From NCBI GenBank assembly GCA_902472555.1, contig CABROF010000042.1, positions 1 through 18,695 of the forward strand: 18,695 bases of DNA, given 5' to 3'. The stretch is from UMGS1851 sp900555605 (lineage in GTDB: Bacteria > Bacillota > Clostridia > UBA1212 > UBA1255). How positions within the stretch are numbered: position 1 is the first letter of the stretch; the number at the start of each line of letters is the position of its first letter. The notes beneath the pieces were generated by a model, which was not told the DNA's origin, did not search any database, and saw nothing but the letters and a program-made list of their open reading frames with translations. The position numbers and the translations under genes were made by a program. Shown here piece by piece: positions 1-6,937 of the stretch.

Positions 1-446
1 GTCGTGTAGGCCTGGGCGGCCTGCGTTTCCCGGAGCGTAAGATCTTTCTCCCGAACCCTGCCGTCTGCCGCAATATATTTCACGTTCTCTTTGAATATAT
101 AAAGCGCATTCGTACCGTCTGCATTCTCAAACGCATAGCTGGACAGCGTCTCTAATTCCTCTGCCCTGCGGACATGACCCGCATTTGCAAAAGCCTCCCG
201 ATCCACATATTCCAATATATTACATTGAAATGCTGCTTCAGCCGATTGCGCCGCCGCTGGTCCGAACCCGATATCCATCGGAAGCGCCTGCGGTACGTCT
301 TCAAATACGGCTTCCGTTTCAGAATGTCCCGCCGCAAAAGTCTCCGTCGCGGTAATTGCCTCCGCCGTCATTTTCAAAGGCTTTCCTGCCCCGGAAAACA
401 AAAACGACAGCAGCAGCAGGCACGAAAGCAATGTCTTGTGTTTCAT
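1..446 (-). CDS. Exported protein, N-terminal part only (runs off the left edge); paralogue of the 1210-aa protein
   Basis: The frame is open from the ATG at 444-446 to base 1 (148 codons), with no stop, so the gene continues outside the window. An AGAGAGGAAC ribosome binding site lies about 8 bases upstream of the ATG. The product starts with a Sec-type signal peptide: MKHKTLLSC, a Leu-rich core, then FLFSGAG. From about residue 77 it matches residues 75-135 of the 1210-aa protein encoded at 7810-11442: both contain a YVD..FA..GH block, an ETL.SYAF.N.DGT block and an ENVKYIA.DG.VREKD block. The stretch between signal peptide and homology block is not conserved. In the larger paralogue this region precedes a YPVTIDP segment like that found before the repeats of WapA/Rhs-type exported proteins. 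The C-terminal function of this copy cannot be seen. Export is well supported; the family assignment is by similarity to the neighbour only. Confidence 0.85.
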   Translation of the reverse strand, partial: MKHKTLLSCLLLLSFLFSGAGKPLKMTAEAITATETFAAGHSETEAVFEDVPQALPMDIGFGPAAAQSAEAAFQCNILEYVDREAFANAGHVRRAEELETLSSYAFENADGTNALYIFKENVKYIAADGRVREKDLTLRETQAAQAYT

Positions 447-706
447 ATTTTACGTTCCTCTCTGTACAAACGATTCATTTCTCATTTGAACTCCGGACCG
501 GTAAAATAAAAAATCGCAGCTGCGCCCTTTTTTCTTTCTGATCCATGAAAGAAATACCATACGCTGCATGCGGTTTATAAACACATCGCGGCCACCCCCT
601 TTTGCCGTCGGCGGGGTGAAAAGAACGCCTGTCTTTTCATACCATCCTAATATTACAATAAATGCTCAGAAGCCTCCTGCAAAAACTGTTCAAACATTAT
701 ATACTG
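447..706 (-). promoter_or_regulatory. Long 5' leader (about 260 bases) with two abutting hairpins
   Basis: From the probable transcription start near 706 to the ATG at 446 the leader is about 260 bases. It holds an 8-bp perfect stem (617-624 with 632-639, loop 625-631), directly followed on the minus strand by a 6-bp stem (593-598 with 613-618). The two share bases 617-618, so their outer pairs compete. Nearer the gene, at about 511-534, is a CGCAGCTGCG palindrome flanked by an A-run and a T-run, which is weakly terminator-like. I do not recognise a known riboswitch class. A 21-codon reading frame starting MKRQAFFSP lies across the hairpins but has only a weak ribosome binding site. Confidence 0.5.
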
Positions 707-712
707 TAATAT

Positions 713-741
713 AGTATATGCGAAGGTGCTTTTCTTGTCAA
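713..741 (-). promoter_or_regulatory. Sigma-A-type promoter for the partial exported protein
   Basis: On the minus strand a perfect TTGACA (736-741) is followed after exactly 17 bases by TATACT (713-718). The dyad ATATACT-N7-AGTATAT (699-719) covers the -10 element and the expected start point, which is a plausible operator position. Confidence 0.8.
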
Positions 742-812
742 CATTTTCCACAGGGCAAACGCAAGAAAAGGCAAACGGGTAAATTTTTAAAGTAAGCTAT
801 TTAGTACTGATA

Positions 813-1060
813 TCACACAATACTGCTTTTAATATCCGTAATATTGTCGTCCGTGAAGTGGGTGGGGCTGCGGTTTTCAATAACTGCCGCAACACCCGTT
901 ATCAAGATATATATTCCATCATCATCAAATCGATAGGTCTTGTCTTCGCTTTGCCGGCTTTCCAAGAAACCGCTAACAATACTGTCATTTTTATATCACC
1001 CGCGTTTTTCAAATTCACGCAACGAAACGTATTGTAGAATGGTGGTCCATTAGCATTCCA
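813..1060 (-). pseudogene. Possible decayed coding remnant, family unknown
   Basis: A minus-strand frame of 60 codons (816-995, stop TGA at 813-815) reads like real protein, with charged and polar stretches such as ESRQSEDKTYRFDDDGIYI and a final DNITDIKSSIV, but it has no credible start codon. Directly upstream, beyond an in-frame TGA at 996-998, the same frame reads QYVSLREFEKRG, and further up the protein-like reading shifts frame. This looks like the C-terminal part of a gene broken by point and frameshift changes. I do not recognise the family. The complementary strand is also open over part of the stretch, which lowers confidence. Confidence 0.3.
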
Positions 1061-1091
1061 AAATGTTTTTCAGGAGGGTATCCTGCAAAGA

Positions 1092-1135
1092 TTAAAGCCT
1101 GTACAGCCCTATTCTGCCGGCTGTACAGGCTTTAA
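1092..1135 (-). terminator. Strong 17-bp hairpin downstream of the surface protein gene
   Basis: TTAAAGCCTGTACAGCC (1092-1108) pairs perfectly with 1119-1135 around a 10-base loop, 18 bases past the stop codon of the 1663-aa gene. Minus-strand bases after the stem (TCTTTGC) are only mildly T-rich. The A/T ends of the stem add A and T tracts, so it probably ends the surface-protein transcript. Confidence 0.75.
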
Positions 1136-1152
1136 GAATCTTTATTTAATCT

Positions 1153-4100
1153 TTATTTAACCTTTGCGCCTTTCCCTTTTTGCCGCAACTGAGATGTTGC
1201 AAGGATCAGGATTATGCCAATGCCGGAAACGATCGTCAGCGCCAGCCATAAAGTCAGATTTGCTTCATCCCTGGTGTTTGGCGTTGTCGGTTCCGTAGGC
1301 CCGTCGGGAGGATTTCCGGACTTATGATTATTGAACTCTGCAACAGCCGTTACTCCATTTTCAATAGTACCTGCCGCACCGCTGGAAGTCACTGTATACC
1401 CGGCATTGTCGCTTTCTTCAACGGTATATCCAGTGCCGGCAGGTATGCCCTGGCCCGTCACACTTTCGCCGTGCTTTAGCTGGAATGTGGCCACGCCATC
1501 TGTGAAGGTCATCCCGCCATGCGTACCATTTATGGAAGTATCGCTGAGTGTCACCGTAAAAGTAAACGCTTGATTGGTATCTCCACGGTCTCCTGAAACT
1601 GTCTTGGCAACCATCAGGTCTCCTATGTCGGTCAACTCGGCCCAGTTTGCGACAAAGGTAAGGTTGCCGACCGTTTTCTGATTCACAATAAGTGTAGCGT
1701 ATGTTCTGCCGTCTTCTCCTGCCTCGGTTGTACCATTGCCAAGACTCCAATGGGAAAACTGATACCATTTGCCGTTCTCATACACTCTTGAGGGATTTTT
1801 TAGCGTAAAGTGATCCTTCGCAGTATACAGAGTGGGATTCTTTTCCCCTGCATTGCCTACCGGGGTATTCTCCGCCGTTACCGCAGACAGCGCGTTGTCC
1901 GCTGCTGCTGGAGAATTGTCGGCATTCTGATATGCAATGGTATACACGATGGGCTCTACCAGATAAGTAATCGTCCTTTCCGCATCCTCTTTTAGCAGAT
2001 CGGTCAAGTCAACAGACAATGGATGAAAATCGCCCTTACTATCAAGCCATTTCAACTCTTCATATTTTTCTACCTGCGAATAAGTATTCCCGCCGCTTCT
2101 GTTGACCAGCATATAGCCCTTGTTTCTCAAGGTTTCCACAGCATTTATGCTGGGCGTCAGAATGGCTTTCTCCGCCTTCACACTCTCCTCAGAAATTACA
2201 TTCTGTTGAATCACGGCCGGGTCTGCCCCTTGCTCCGTACCAGCTTCCACAAAACGCACAATGTAGCTGCCATTGACATAGGAATCGTAGTAGAAAATAA
2301 CGTAATACTCGTTGCCTTCTTCATTTAAGGTCAGGAGTTTATTTGTTTCTGTCGGAATGTAACCAGCAAGCTCCTGTGCTGTCAAATTAATAGTTGTCCC
2401 CGGAGCATACATCTTTCCACGCTCTTCGATCCCCAGTATATAATACGCTTTTGCACCTGTCGTGTCTTCTTGCGCAATTTGACCATCGTCTTTAATGTAT
2501 ATTTTTTCTCTTGCAGTATCGGCGTCTGTCGGATTATCCGTCACAAAATAGACTTTGTATCTGTAGCTTTTTACGGTTTCCACCGTCCATTTAGCAGCAA
2601 TATGGATATCGTCTGTTATAAAATCATTAAAATCGAACTGGGTCTCGGGCTCTTGCAGGTTCCCCTTCGCATCGGCTTTGTACCAGCCCTCCATCGTATG
2701 GCCGGAATAAAATGGGCGCGGAATTTTCGCGTCGGTCTCCGTGATTTTTGTGTTGGCGGGAACTCTTACTGTTATCGCACGATCCGGGTCCGCGGCGAAC
2801 GTGGCAGCGGTGCCGCCGTTCAGGTGAAACGTCACATTACAAATTGGATTTTCCCAAATTGCGTAAAAAAGCAAATCGCTGCCGATGTAAAAATCGTCAG
2901 TTGCCTGGGCTTGCGGTACGGCATGTTCAGAAGTCTCCGTATCAAATTGCCACAGCATGTTTACGCCCGCGGGGCCAAGACCCCAGCCCTTGAAGTTCCA
3001 TACCTTCGTTCCCTCCTTATTACGGTCGGGACAGACCGGAACAGGATCGCCATCAGGATAGCTCCAGAGATATTTCGCCTTGTCATCCGCTTTTTCCTGG
3101 TTGGTATCCATATAATTCAGTTTGAAGGCATAATCATCTTTCGTAACGTGCGCGCCATAGGGCAGCTCAATATAGCCGAGATCACGCTCTGTTACCTCGG
3201 TATCTGACTTATTGACCGAGACCTTATAGGTTATGGTATAGCGATCTCTGTCATAATAGAAATACAGATCGTAGGGATCCTCTTCGGAACCGACTATGCT
3301 CGGAGGGTTCGCCCATGTCCGCCCGTCCTTATCCTTGCGCTCCGTGGTATGGTCGGCAACGTCATTGACCTTGGTCATATGCGCCCGGGCGCTGGGGTTC
3401 TGCTTTTCAATCGCATTTGTAGAAACAGTATCAACGCGCCGACTCACGGCATAATATTTGGTCACAGGTTCGCCATTGCTGCCCGTTGTTACATAACCGC
3501 GCACGGCGTAATAGGAGCCGCCGTTATCTTGGCCATATTCGCTATACTCCACTGTTTTAGCGGCAGCATCGTATTTTACCGTTATCAGGTCGGTAAAGCC
3601 GTACTTGGCGAACACCTCATTATCCTTTGGCACCAGATACAGGGTATTTTTAAGTTCTCCGGATTCACCGTAAAGGCTGACCACTTTTATGCCTTCAGAA
3701 TCAATATCCAGCCCCGGCACTTCGTAACAGTGCGTATAGCGGTAATAGCTGATGTCATATTGATTTTCCCAGTAAGCAACCATGTGATGCACAATTTCGG
3801 TATTTGCAGGGGCAGCGATAATCTCTTCATTCAGGCTGGCAAAAAGGCCCATAATGGTGGCCTCATCATAATGGCTGCTGGAGGATTTTATCGAATCATC
3901 GCGGTATTTGCCGCGGGTTGCAGTCCATGAGATCAGTTCCACATTTTTTTGCCCTTCTCTTTTTATATTTTCTCCCGGCAGTGCCACGGGCCAGACAGCG
4001 CGTAGATCCGCGCCGTATTTGGCCTTAATGGTGATGGTATGGGGCGTGTTTATCGTCTCTGCGTTAGGCACCGTATACCATAAATTCCCTTTTTTCCCTG

Positions 4101-6144
4101 TTCCAATATCTCTTTCCTCACGGTAATCAAAAATCAGATTGCCGTCTTTATCATAACAATCCTGACCCGCATAGCTATAGCCGCAGGTACCGGTCGCTAC
4201 GGCAAAATTTTGGTTATTGCGCTTACCATAGTAGTGGAATTTTAAAGTGTAGATTTTTCTGGTAAAGTATACGTAAACTATCGTTTTTCCATCTGCGTTG
4301 GCCGTTGTGAGATATTCCATCTCACCGTTGTTCTCGTGCATTACCTCAAAGCCGCAGTAGTCATAAAAATTAATAGGGGCGACACCGCTTTCCCCGTCCC
4401 TTGCGGATTTATTAAATTCTTTCTCGACCAGATTAAAAATGTCAGGCACTAAAGCATTTCCCCCATCCACAAGGCTTGAACCGGTACCTACCTGCATGGT
4501 GAAGCTGCCTACATTGCTGTAGTTGGCGTTTGTTTTGGTGCTGTCGTTTAAAATGGGTTTGTTAGACGTGACTTCCTCTTTATAATCCTTATATTTCTGG
4601 CTGTAATAGTCGCTTCCGTCTTTTTTTACGTTGCCGCCTTCGGCGAAAGCCTGCACATCGGTCAAGCCATCCAAATCCTCTGTCCAAAGTACCACGGTGA
4701 TATTGGTCTTAGCCGCCTTCCATCTGGGGTATAGATGCAGCGAGGATACGCCGTCAGTCGTTTTAAACTGGGCGTTGTTGAGAAGCGCTGCATCAATTTT
4801 CAACGTGTAGTCATTGCCGTTCTTCGGAACTTCAATGTATCTGTCATCTTCATATTTTCCGTTCTCATCCGGTGTCGAGCCTTTTTTCAAATACTGCCAG
4901 CCGTCAAAAGTATAACCCTTGCGCGCAGGCACAGCAGTCACTGCGTTAAAGTCAACGCTATTACCAAAAACGACCTGCTGTCTTCGAATGTAAGCGTAGT
5001 CGGTGTCGAAAATTACGCGGTAAGCTTCCGCCGCTTTGTAGTAGATATTAATTACCGTCGGCTTACTTTTTTCGTCAGCGTCGTTTTGGTTTAAGTCGCT
5101 TATGGAGACGATACCTTTGATCAGCTCCTGCGCAAAAGGTATTGATGTGAGCTTTTCAAAAACATTTCCGTCCGTCCTGGCAACAGCCTTTGTTAAAGCG
5201 CCTACGCGTCCCTGTAGATTTTCGCTGTCGAGGAGGACGTAATCAACGCCATCTATTGCAGTTTTCTCTTTGCTGTCTATTTCAGCTTGTGACAGACCCG
5301 AAAGCCCTACCGGCACCCAGTGCTTCACCGCATACCAGGTGGTGGTGCGTCGGTAGTTCACAGTGATAGTAAGGCCGTTTTTCAGGGCGTTTTCCAGCTG
5401 TTCCTTGGTCAATGTCACCTTGAGTTTGGGGTTCTTCAGCTCATTTGCGCCGTGGTTTTCATCCGCTTGATCAGGATGTTCGCTTGCCTGGTCGCCGCAA
5501 ACGGCCATCGCTGCGTAACCGTCCGCACCCTCTGCCTTAAAAATACGGGCTTTGTTCCAATCCTGGTTATATTGGGTGGAATAGATGTTGGAATACGCTT
5601 TGTTTATTATCGTATAGTCGGGTGCAGCCGCGAGGTCATGCGCCTTTTCCTGATAGGCATAGACTTCATGCGCAGTAATATCTCCATTGAAATCGCCGTT
5701 GTCAAGCATCTGCTGAAGCTCTTCCGGCGTTGCATTTTTCGGCGGCTGTTTATGCAGATACGCATCCAGCGGGGTAGAATCCAGCACTATGCGGAAACCA
5801 GACTTAGACTTGATCGGAATCTCAAACACATAGTTTTCGCCGTCTTTTGCCGCCGGCGCCTGTATCATCTCAGGCGCGTTCGGCGAAACACCAAAAAGGC
5901 CTCCGGTTTTGGAATATTGATAATTTATAGTAAATGTAACGACATTGGCCGGTACAAATTCGTAATCAGAAAGATTGCCCTGGAAAATTCCGCGCTGATT
6001 ACGCGTGGCGGCAAAGGCAGTCAAAACACTGCCCATGCACGTACTGACTATGGCAGCGCAAAGCACCGCACTCATAATCCTGCTCCATATTTTTGAGCCA
6101 TACTTTTGGCAACCGATTTTCTTTGCCAAAAAATCCACTTTCAT
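1153..6144 (-). CDS. Large cell-wall-type surface protein (adhesin) with InlB-like repeats and a pilin-type C-terminal domain
   Basis: The start is placed at the ATG at 6142-6144 (1663 aa), because GGGGAG lies 9 bases upstream; an in-frame ATG 27 bases further up has no such site. The N-terminus is an extended signal peptide: a basic region, then the core IMSAVLCAAIVSTCMGSVLTAFA, given here only as one segment at residues 23-45, with cleavage expected near residue 45. The body has several beta-grasp modules of the Listeria-Bacteroides repeat (InlB B-repeat) kind, recognisable by F.GW or GWYKAD plus a final A.W: at about 375-475, 1005-1100, 1102-1185 and 1399-1502. They are separated by MucBP-like stretches. 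At about 1508-1610 lies a pilin-like domain (GDLMVAKTVSGDRGD, then YTVEESDNAGYTV), similar to DUF7601/Spy0128-type domains. The C-terminus has a Pro/Thr linker, TPNTRDE, a hydrophobic helix and a basic tail (RQKGKGAKVK): a sortase signal in layout, but with Arg in place of the Gly of the usual PxTG. It is probably wall- or membrane-anchored and used in adhesion. No sortase gene is in the window. Confidence 0.9.
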   Translation of the reverse strand: MKVDFLAKKIGCQKYGSKIWSRIMSAVLCAAIVSTCMGSVLTAFAATRNQRGIFQGNLSDYEFVPANVVTFTINYQYSKTGGLFGVSPNAPEMIQAPAAKDGENYVFEIPIKSKSGFRIVLDSTPLDAYLHKQPPKNATPEELQQMLDNGDFNGDITAHEVYAYQEKAHDLAAAPDYTIINKAYSNIYSTQYNQDWNKARIFKAEGADGYAAMAVCGDQASEHPDQADENHGANELKNPKLKVTLTKEQLENALKNGLTITVNYRRTTTWYAVKHWVPVGLSGLSQAEIDSKEKTAIDGVDYVLLDSENLQGRVGALTKAVARTDGNVFEKLTSIPFAQELIKGIVSISDLNQNDADEKSKPTVINIYYKAAEAYRVIFDTDYAYIRRQQVVFGNSVDFNAVTAVPARKGYTFDGWQYLKKGSTPDENGKYEDDRYIEVPKNGNDYTLKIDAALLNNAQFKTTDGVSSLHLYPRWKAAKTNITVVLWTEDLDGLTDVQAFAEGGNVKKDGSDYYSQKYKDYKEEVTSNKPILNDSTKTNANYSNVGSFTMQVGTGSSLVDGGNALVPDIFNLVEKEFNKSARDGESGVAPINFYDYCGFEVMHENNGEMEYLTTANADGKTIVYVYFTRKIYTLKFHYYGKRNNQNFAVATGTCGYSYAGQDCYDKDGNLIFDYREERDIGTGKKGNLWYTVPNAETINTPHTITIKAKYGADLRAVWPVALPGENIKREGQKNVELISWTATRGKYRDDSIKSSSSHYDEATIMGLFASLNEEIIAAPANTEIVHHMVAYWENQYDISYYRYTHCYEVPGLDIDSEGIKVVSLYGESGELKNTLYLVPKDNEVFAKYGFTDLITVKYDAAAKTVEYSEYGQDNGGSYYAVRGYVTTGSNGEPVTKYYAVSRRVDTVSTNAIEKQNPSARAHMTKVNDVADHTTERKDKDGRTWANPPSIVGSEEDPYDLYFYYDRDRYTITYKVSVNKSDTEVTERDLGYIELPYGAHVTKDDYAFKLNYMDTNQEKADDKAKYLWSYPDGDPVPVCPDRNKEGTKVWNFKGWGLGPAGVNMLWQFDTETSEHAVPQAQATDDFYIGSDLLFYAIWENPICNVTFHLNGGTAATFAADPDRAITVRVPANTKITETDAKIPRPFYSGHTMEGWYKADAKGNLQEPETQFDFNDFITDDIHIAAKWTVETVKSYRYKVYFVTDNPTDADTAREKIYIKDDGQIAQEDTTGAKAYYILGIEERGKMYAPGTTINLTAQELAGYIPTETNKLLTLNEEGNEYYVIFYYDSYVNGSYIVRFVEAGTEQGADPAVIQQNVISEESVKAEKAILTPSINAVETLRNKGYMLVNRSGGNTYSQVEKYEELKWLDSKGDFHPLSVDLTDLLKEDAERTITYLVEPIVYTIAYQNADNSPAAADNALSAVTAENTPVGNAGEKNPTLYTAKDHFTLKNPSRVYENGKWYQFSHWSLGNGTTEAGEDGRTYATLIVNQKTVGNLTFVANWAELTDIGDLMVAKTVSGDRGDTNQAFTFTVTLSDTSINGTHGGMTFTDGVATFQLKHGESVTGQGIPAGTGYTVEESDNAGYTVTSSGAAGTIENGVTAVAEFNNHKSGNPPDGPTEPTTPNTRDEANLTLWLALTIVSGIGIILILATSQLRQKGKGAKVK

Positions 6145-6529
6145 TGTCAATCGCTCCCCTATATTCATCAATTTTATTTACGCAATGTCTTTCACATGTT
6201 TTTGCCAAGTTTTCCTTTTTCTATCACGTTTTCTTTTTTCTATTAAAAGAAACCGGACTTTTATCGCATCCGGCATAAATTCTATTGGTCGAGCCGTTGC
6301 AGAATTTTCTGCTGCCTCGATGATTGTGCTTGGCATATCACGCTGTCTTGTATTGCCCTATCGGTGCTGCCTGATTGCCCATTGTCATTTGCCCACAGGC
6401 AGCTAATGAGAATCGTATATAACCAACCAAAGAGAGCGTATTCCAAAGAGCGTACAACCTGCTTTTCTAATTAGCCTTCTTGTCATAAGCATTCCTTCTG
6501 TTTGCTGTTAACATGTCGCATAGCGATCA
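6145..6529. other. Non-coding region upstream of the surface protein gene
   Basis: About 390 bases without a credible gene. No convincing -35/-10 pair for the surface protein gene was found. On the minus strand a short stem CCGGA...TCCGG followed by TTTCTTTT (about 6246-6274) resembles a weak terminator or attenuator about 100 bases before the start codon. Confidence 0.4.
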
Positions 6530-6592
6530 TCAAAAGGTATACCTTTTGACAAATAGTCTATCACAGGTAAGGCAAAAAGTCCACCCTTTGAC
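6530..6592. promoter_or_regulatory. Two operator-like palindromes 42 bases apart
   Basis: Bases 6530-6549 form a perfect 20-base palindrome, TCAAAAGGTATACCTTTTGA. A second, degenerate copy at 6573-6592 (CAAAAAGTCCACCCTTTGAC) matches 6531-6550 at 16 of 20 positions. The start-to-start distance is 42 bases, about four helical turns. On the plus strand each copy ends in a TTGACA (6546-6551 and 6588-6593), and the second is followed by ATTATA after 18 bases (6612-6617), a possible promoter pointing right. Binding by a dimeric regulator is inferred. Confidence 0.5.
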
Positions 6593-6620
6593 AGCGCACT
6601 ATATCAAACGAATTATACTC

Positions 6621-6677
6621 GTAAATTTTCAAAGTAAGTCCCGGGATAGAAATTTAAGTGGAATTTACTTTGGAAAG
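6621..6677. repeat. Imperfect inverted repeat containing a dispersed AT-rich motif
   Basis: GTAAATTTTCAAAGTAAG (6621-6638) is followed by an inverted partial copy (GAATTTACTTTGGAAAG, 6661-6677) with CAAAGTAA/TTACTTTG as the exact core. The left arm also occurs at 779-796 with one mismatch, and a looser version lies at about 12155-12172 beside the ATPase promoter. Confidence 0.45.
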
Positions 6678-6731
6678 GGGGTTGCTGCTGAATGAAGTCC
6701 GGGGAATCGTTCCCGGAAAGGAGCGCATAGC

Positions 6732-6788
6732 GTGAAAAATAAAATTTTTATGCGGAAATTGCGAAAGGCTGGAGATTATTTGATGTAA
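6732..6788 (+). CDS. 18-codon reading frame with a strong ribosome binding site; leader peptide or truncated gene start
   Basis: AAAGGAG (6717-6723) stands 8 bases before a GTG (6732), which opens a frame reading MKNKIFMRKLRKAGDYLM before TAA at 6786-6788. The translation signals are better than those of several real genes here, but the product is tiny and basic. An imperfect hairpin TCCGGG...CCCGGA (about 6698-6716) lies just before the site. It could be a small peptide or the surviving start of a deleted gene; nothing identifies a function. Confidence 0.3.
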   Translation: MKNKIFMRKLRKAGDYLM

Positions 6789-6937
6789 TAAATATATAAA
6801 GACGTTTCATTTCATTTACGTATCATCCAATCATATTAGAAAGTAATCGGATTTTTCCTTTCTTCCAGGTGCTCCCGGGTAATTCAATCCTGATCTCTGT
6901 ATCAATTTTTATGATGATTCGCTTAGGCCGCGCTGCC

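Noticed and set aside
590..640. Integron attC site
   Set aside because: The paired stems looked suggestive, but the conserved core GTTRRRY/RYYYAAC boxes are missing and no integrase is present.
447..706. Cyclic-di-GMP or other known riboswitch in the leaders
   Set aside because: Short resemblance (GACGGCAAA) only; the conserved core sequences of cyclic-di-GMP-I, cyclic-di-GMP-II and cobalamin riboswitches are not present.
2470..3207. Long plus-strand open frames (up to 245-258 codons) inside the surface protein gene, also at 5320-6096
   Set aside because: They are complementary to the 1663-aa gene, have no ribosome binding sites, and their products are not protein-like (rich in Arg, Cys, His and Phe without any motif).
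6513..6695. 60-codon plus-strand frame over the operator-like palindromes
   Set aside because: It has no ribosome binding site, spans likely regulatory DNA, and its product has no recognisable features.
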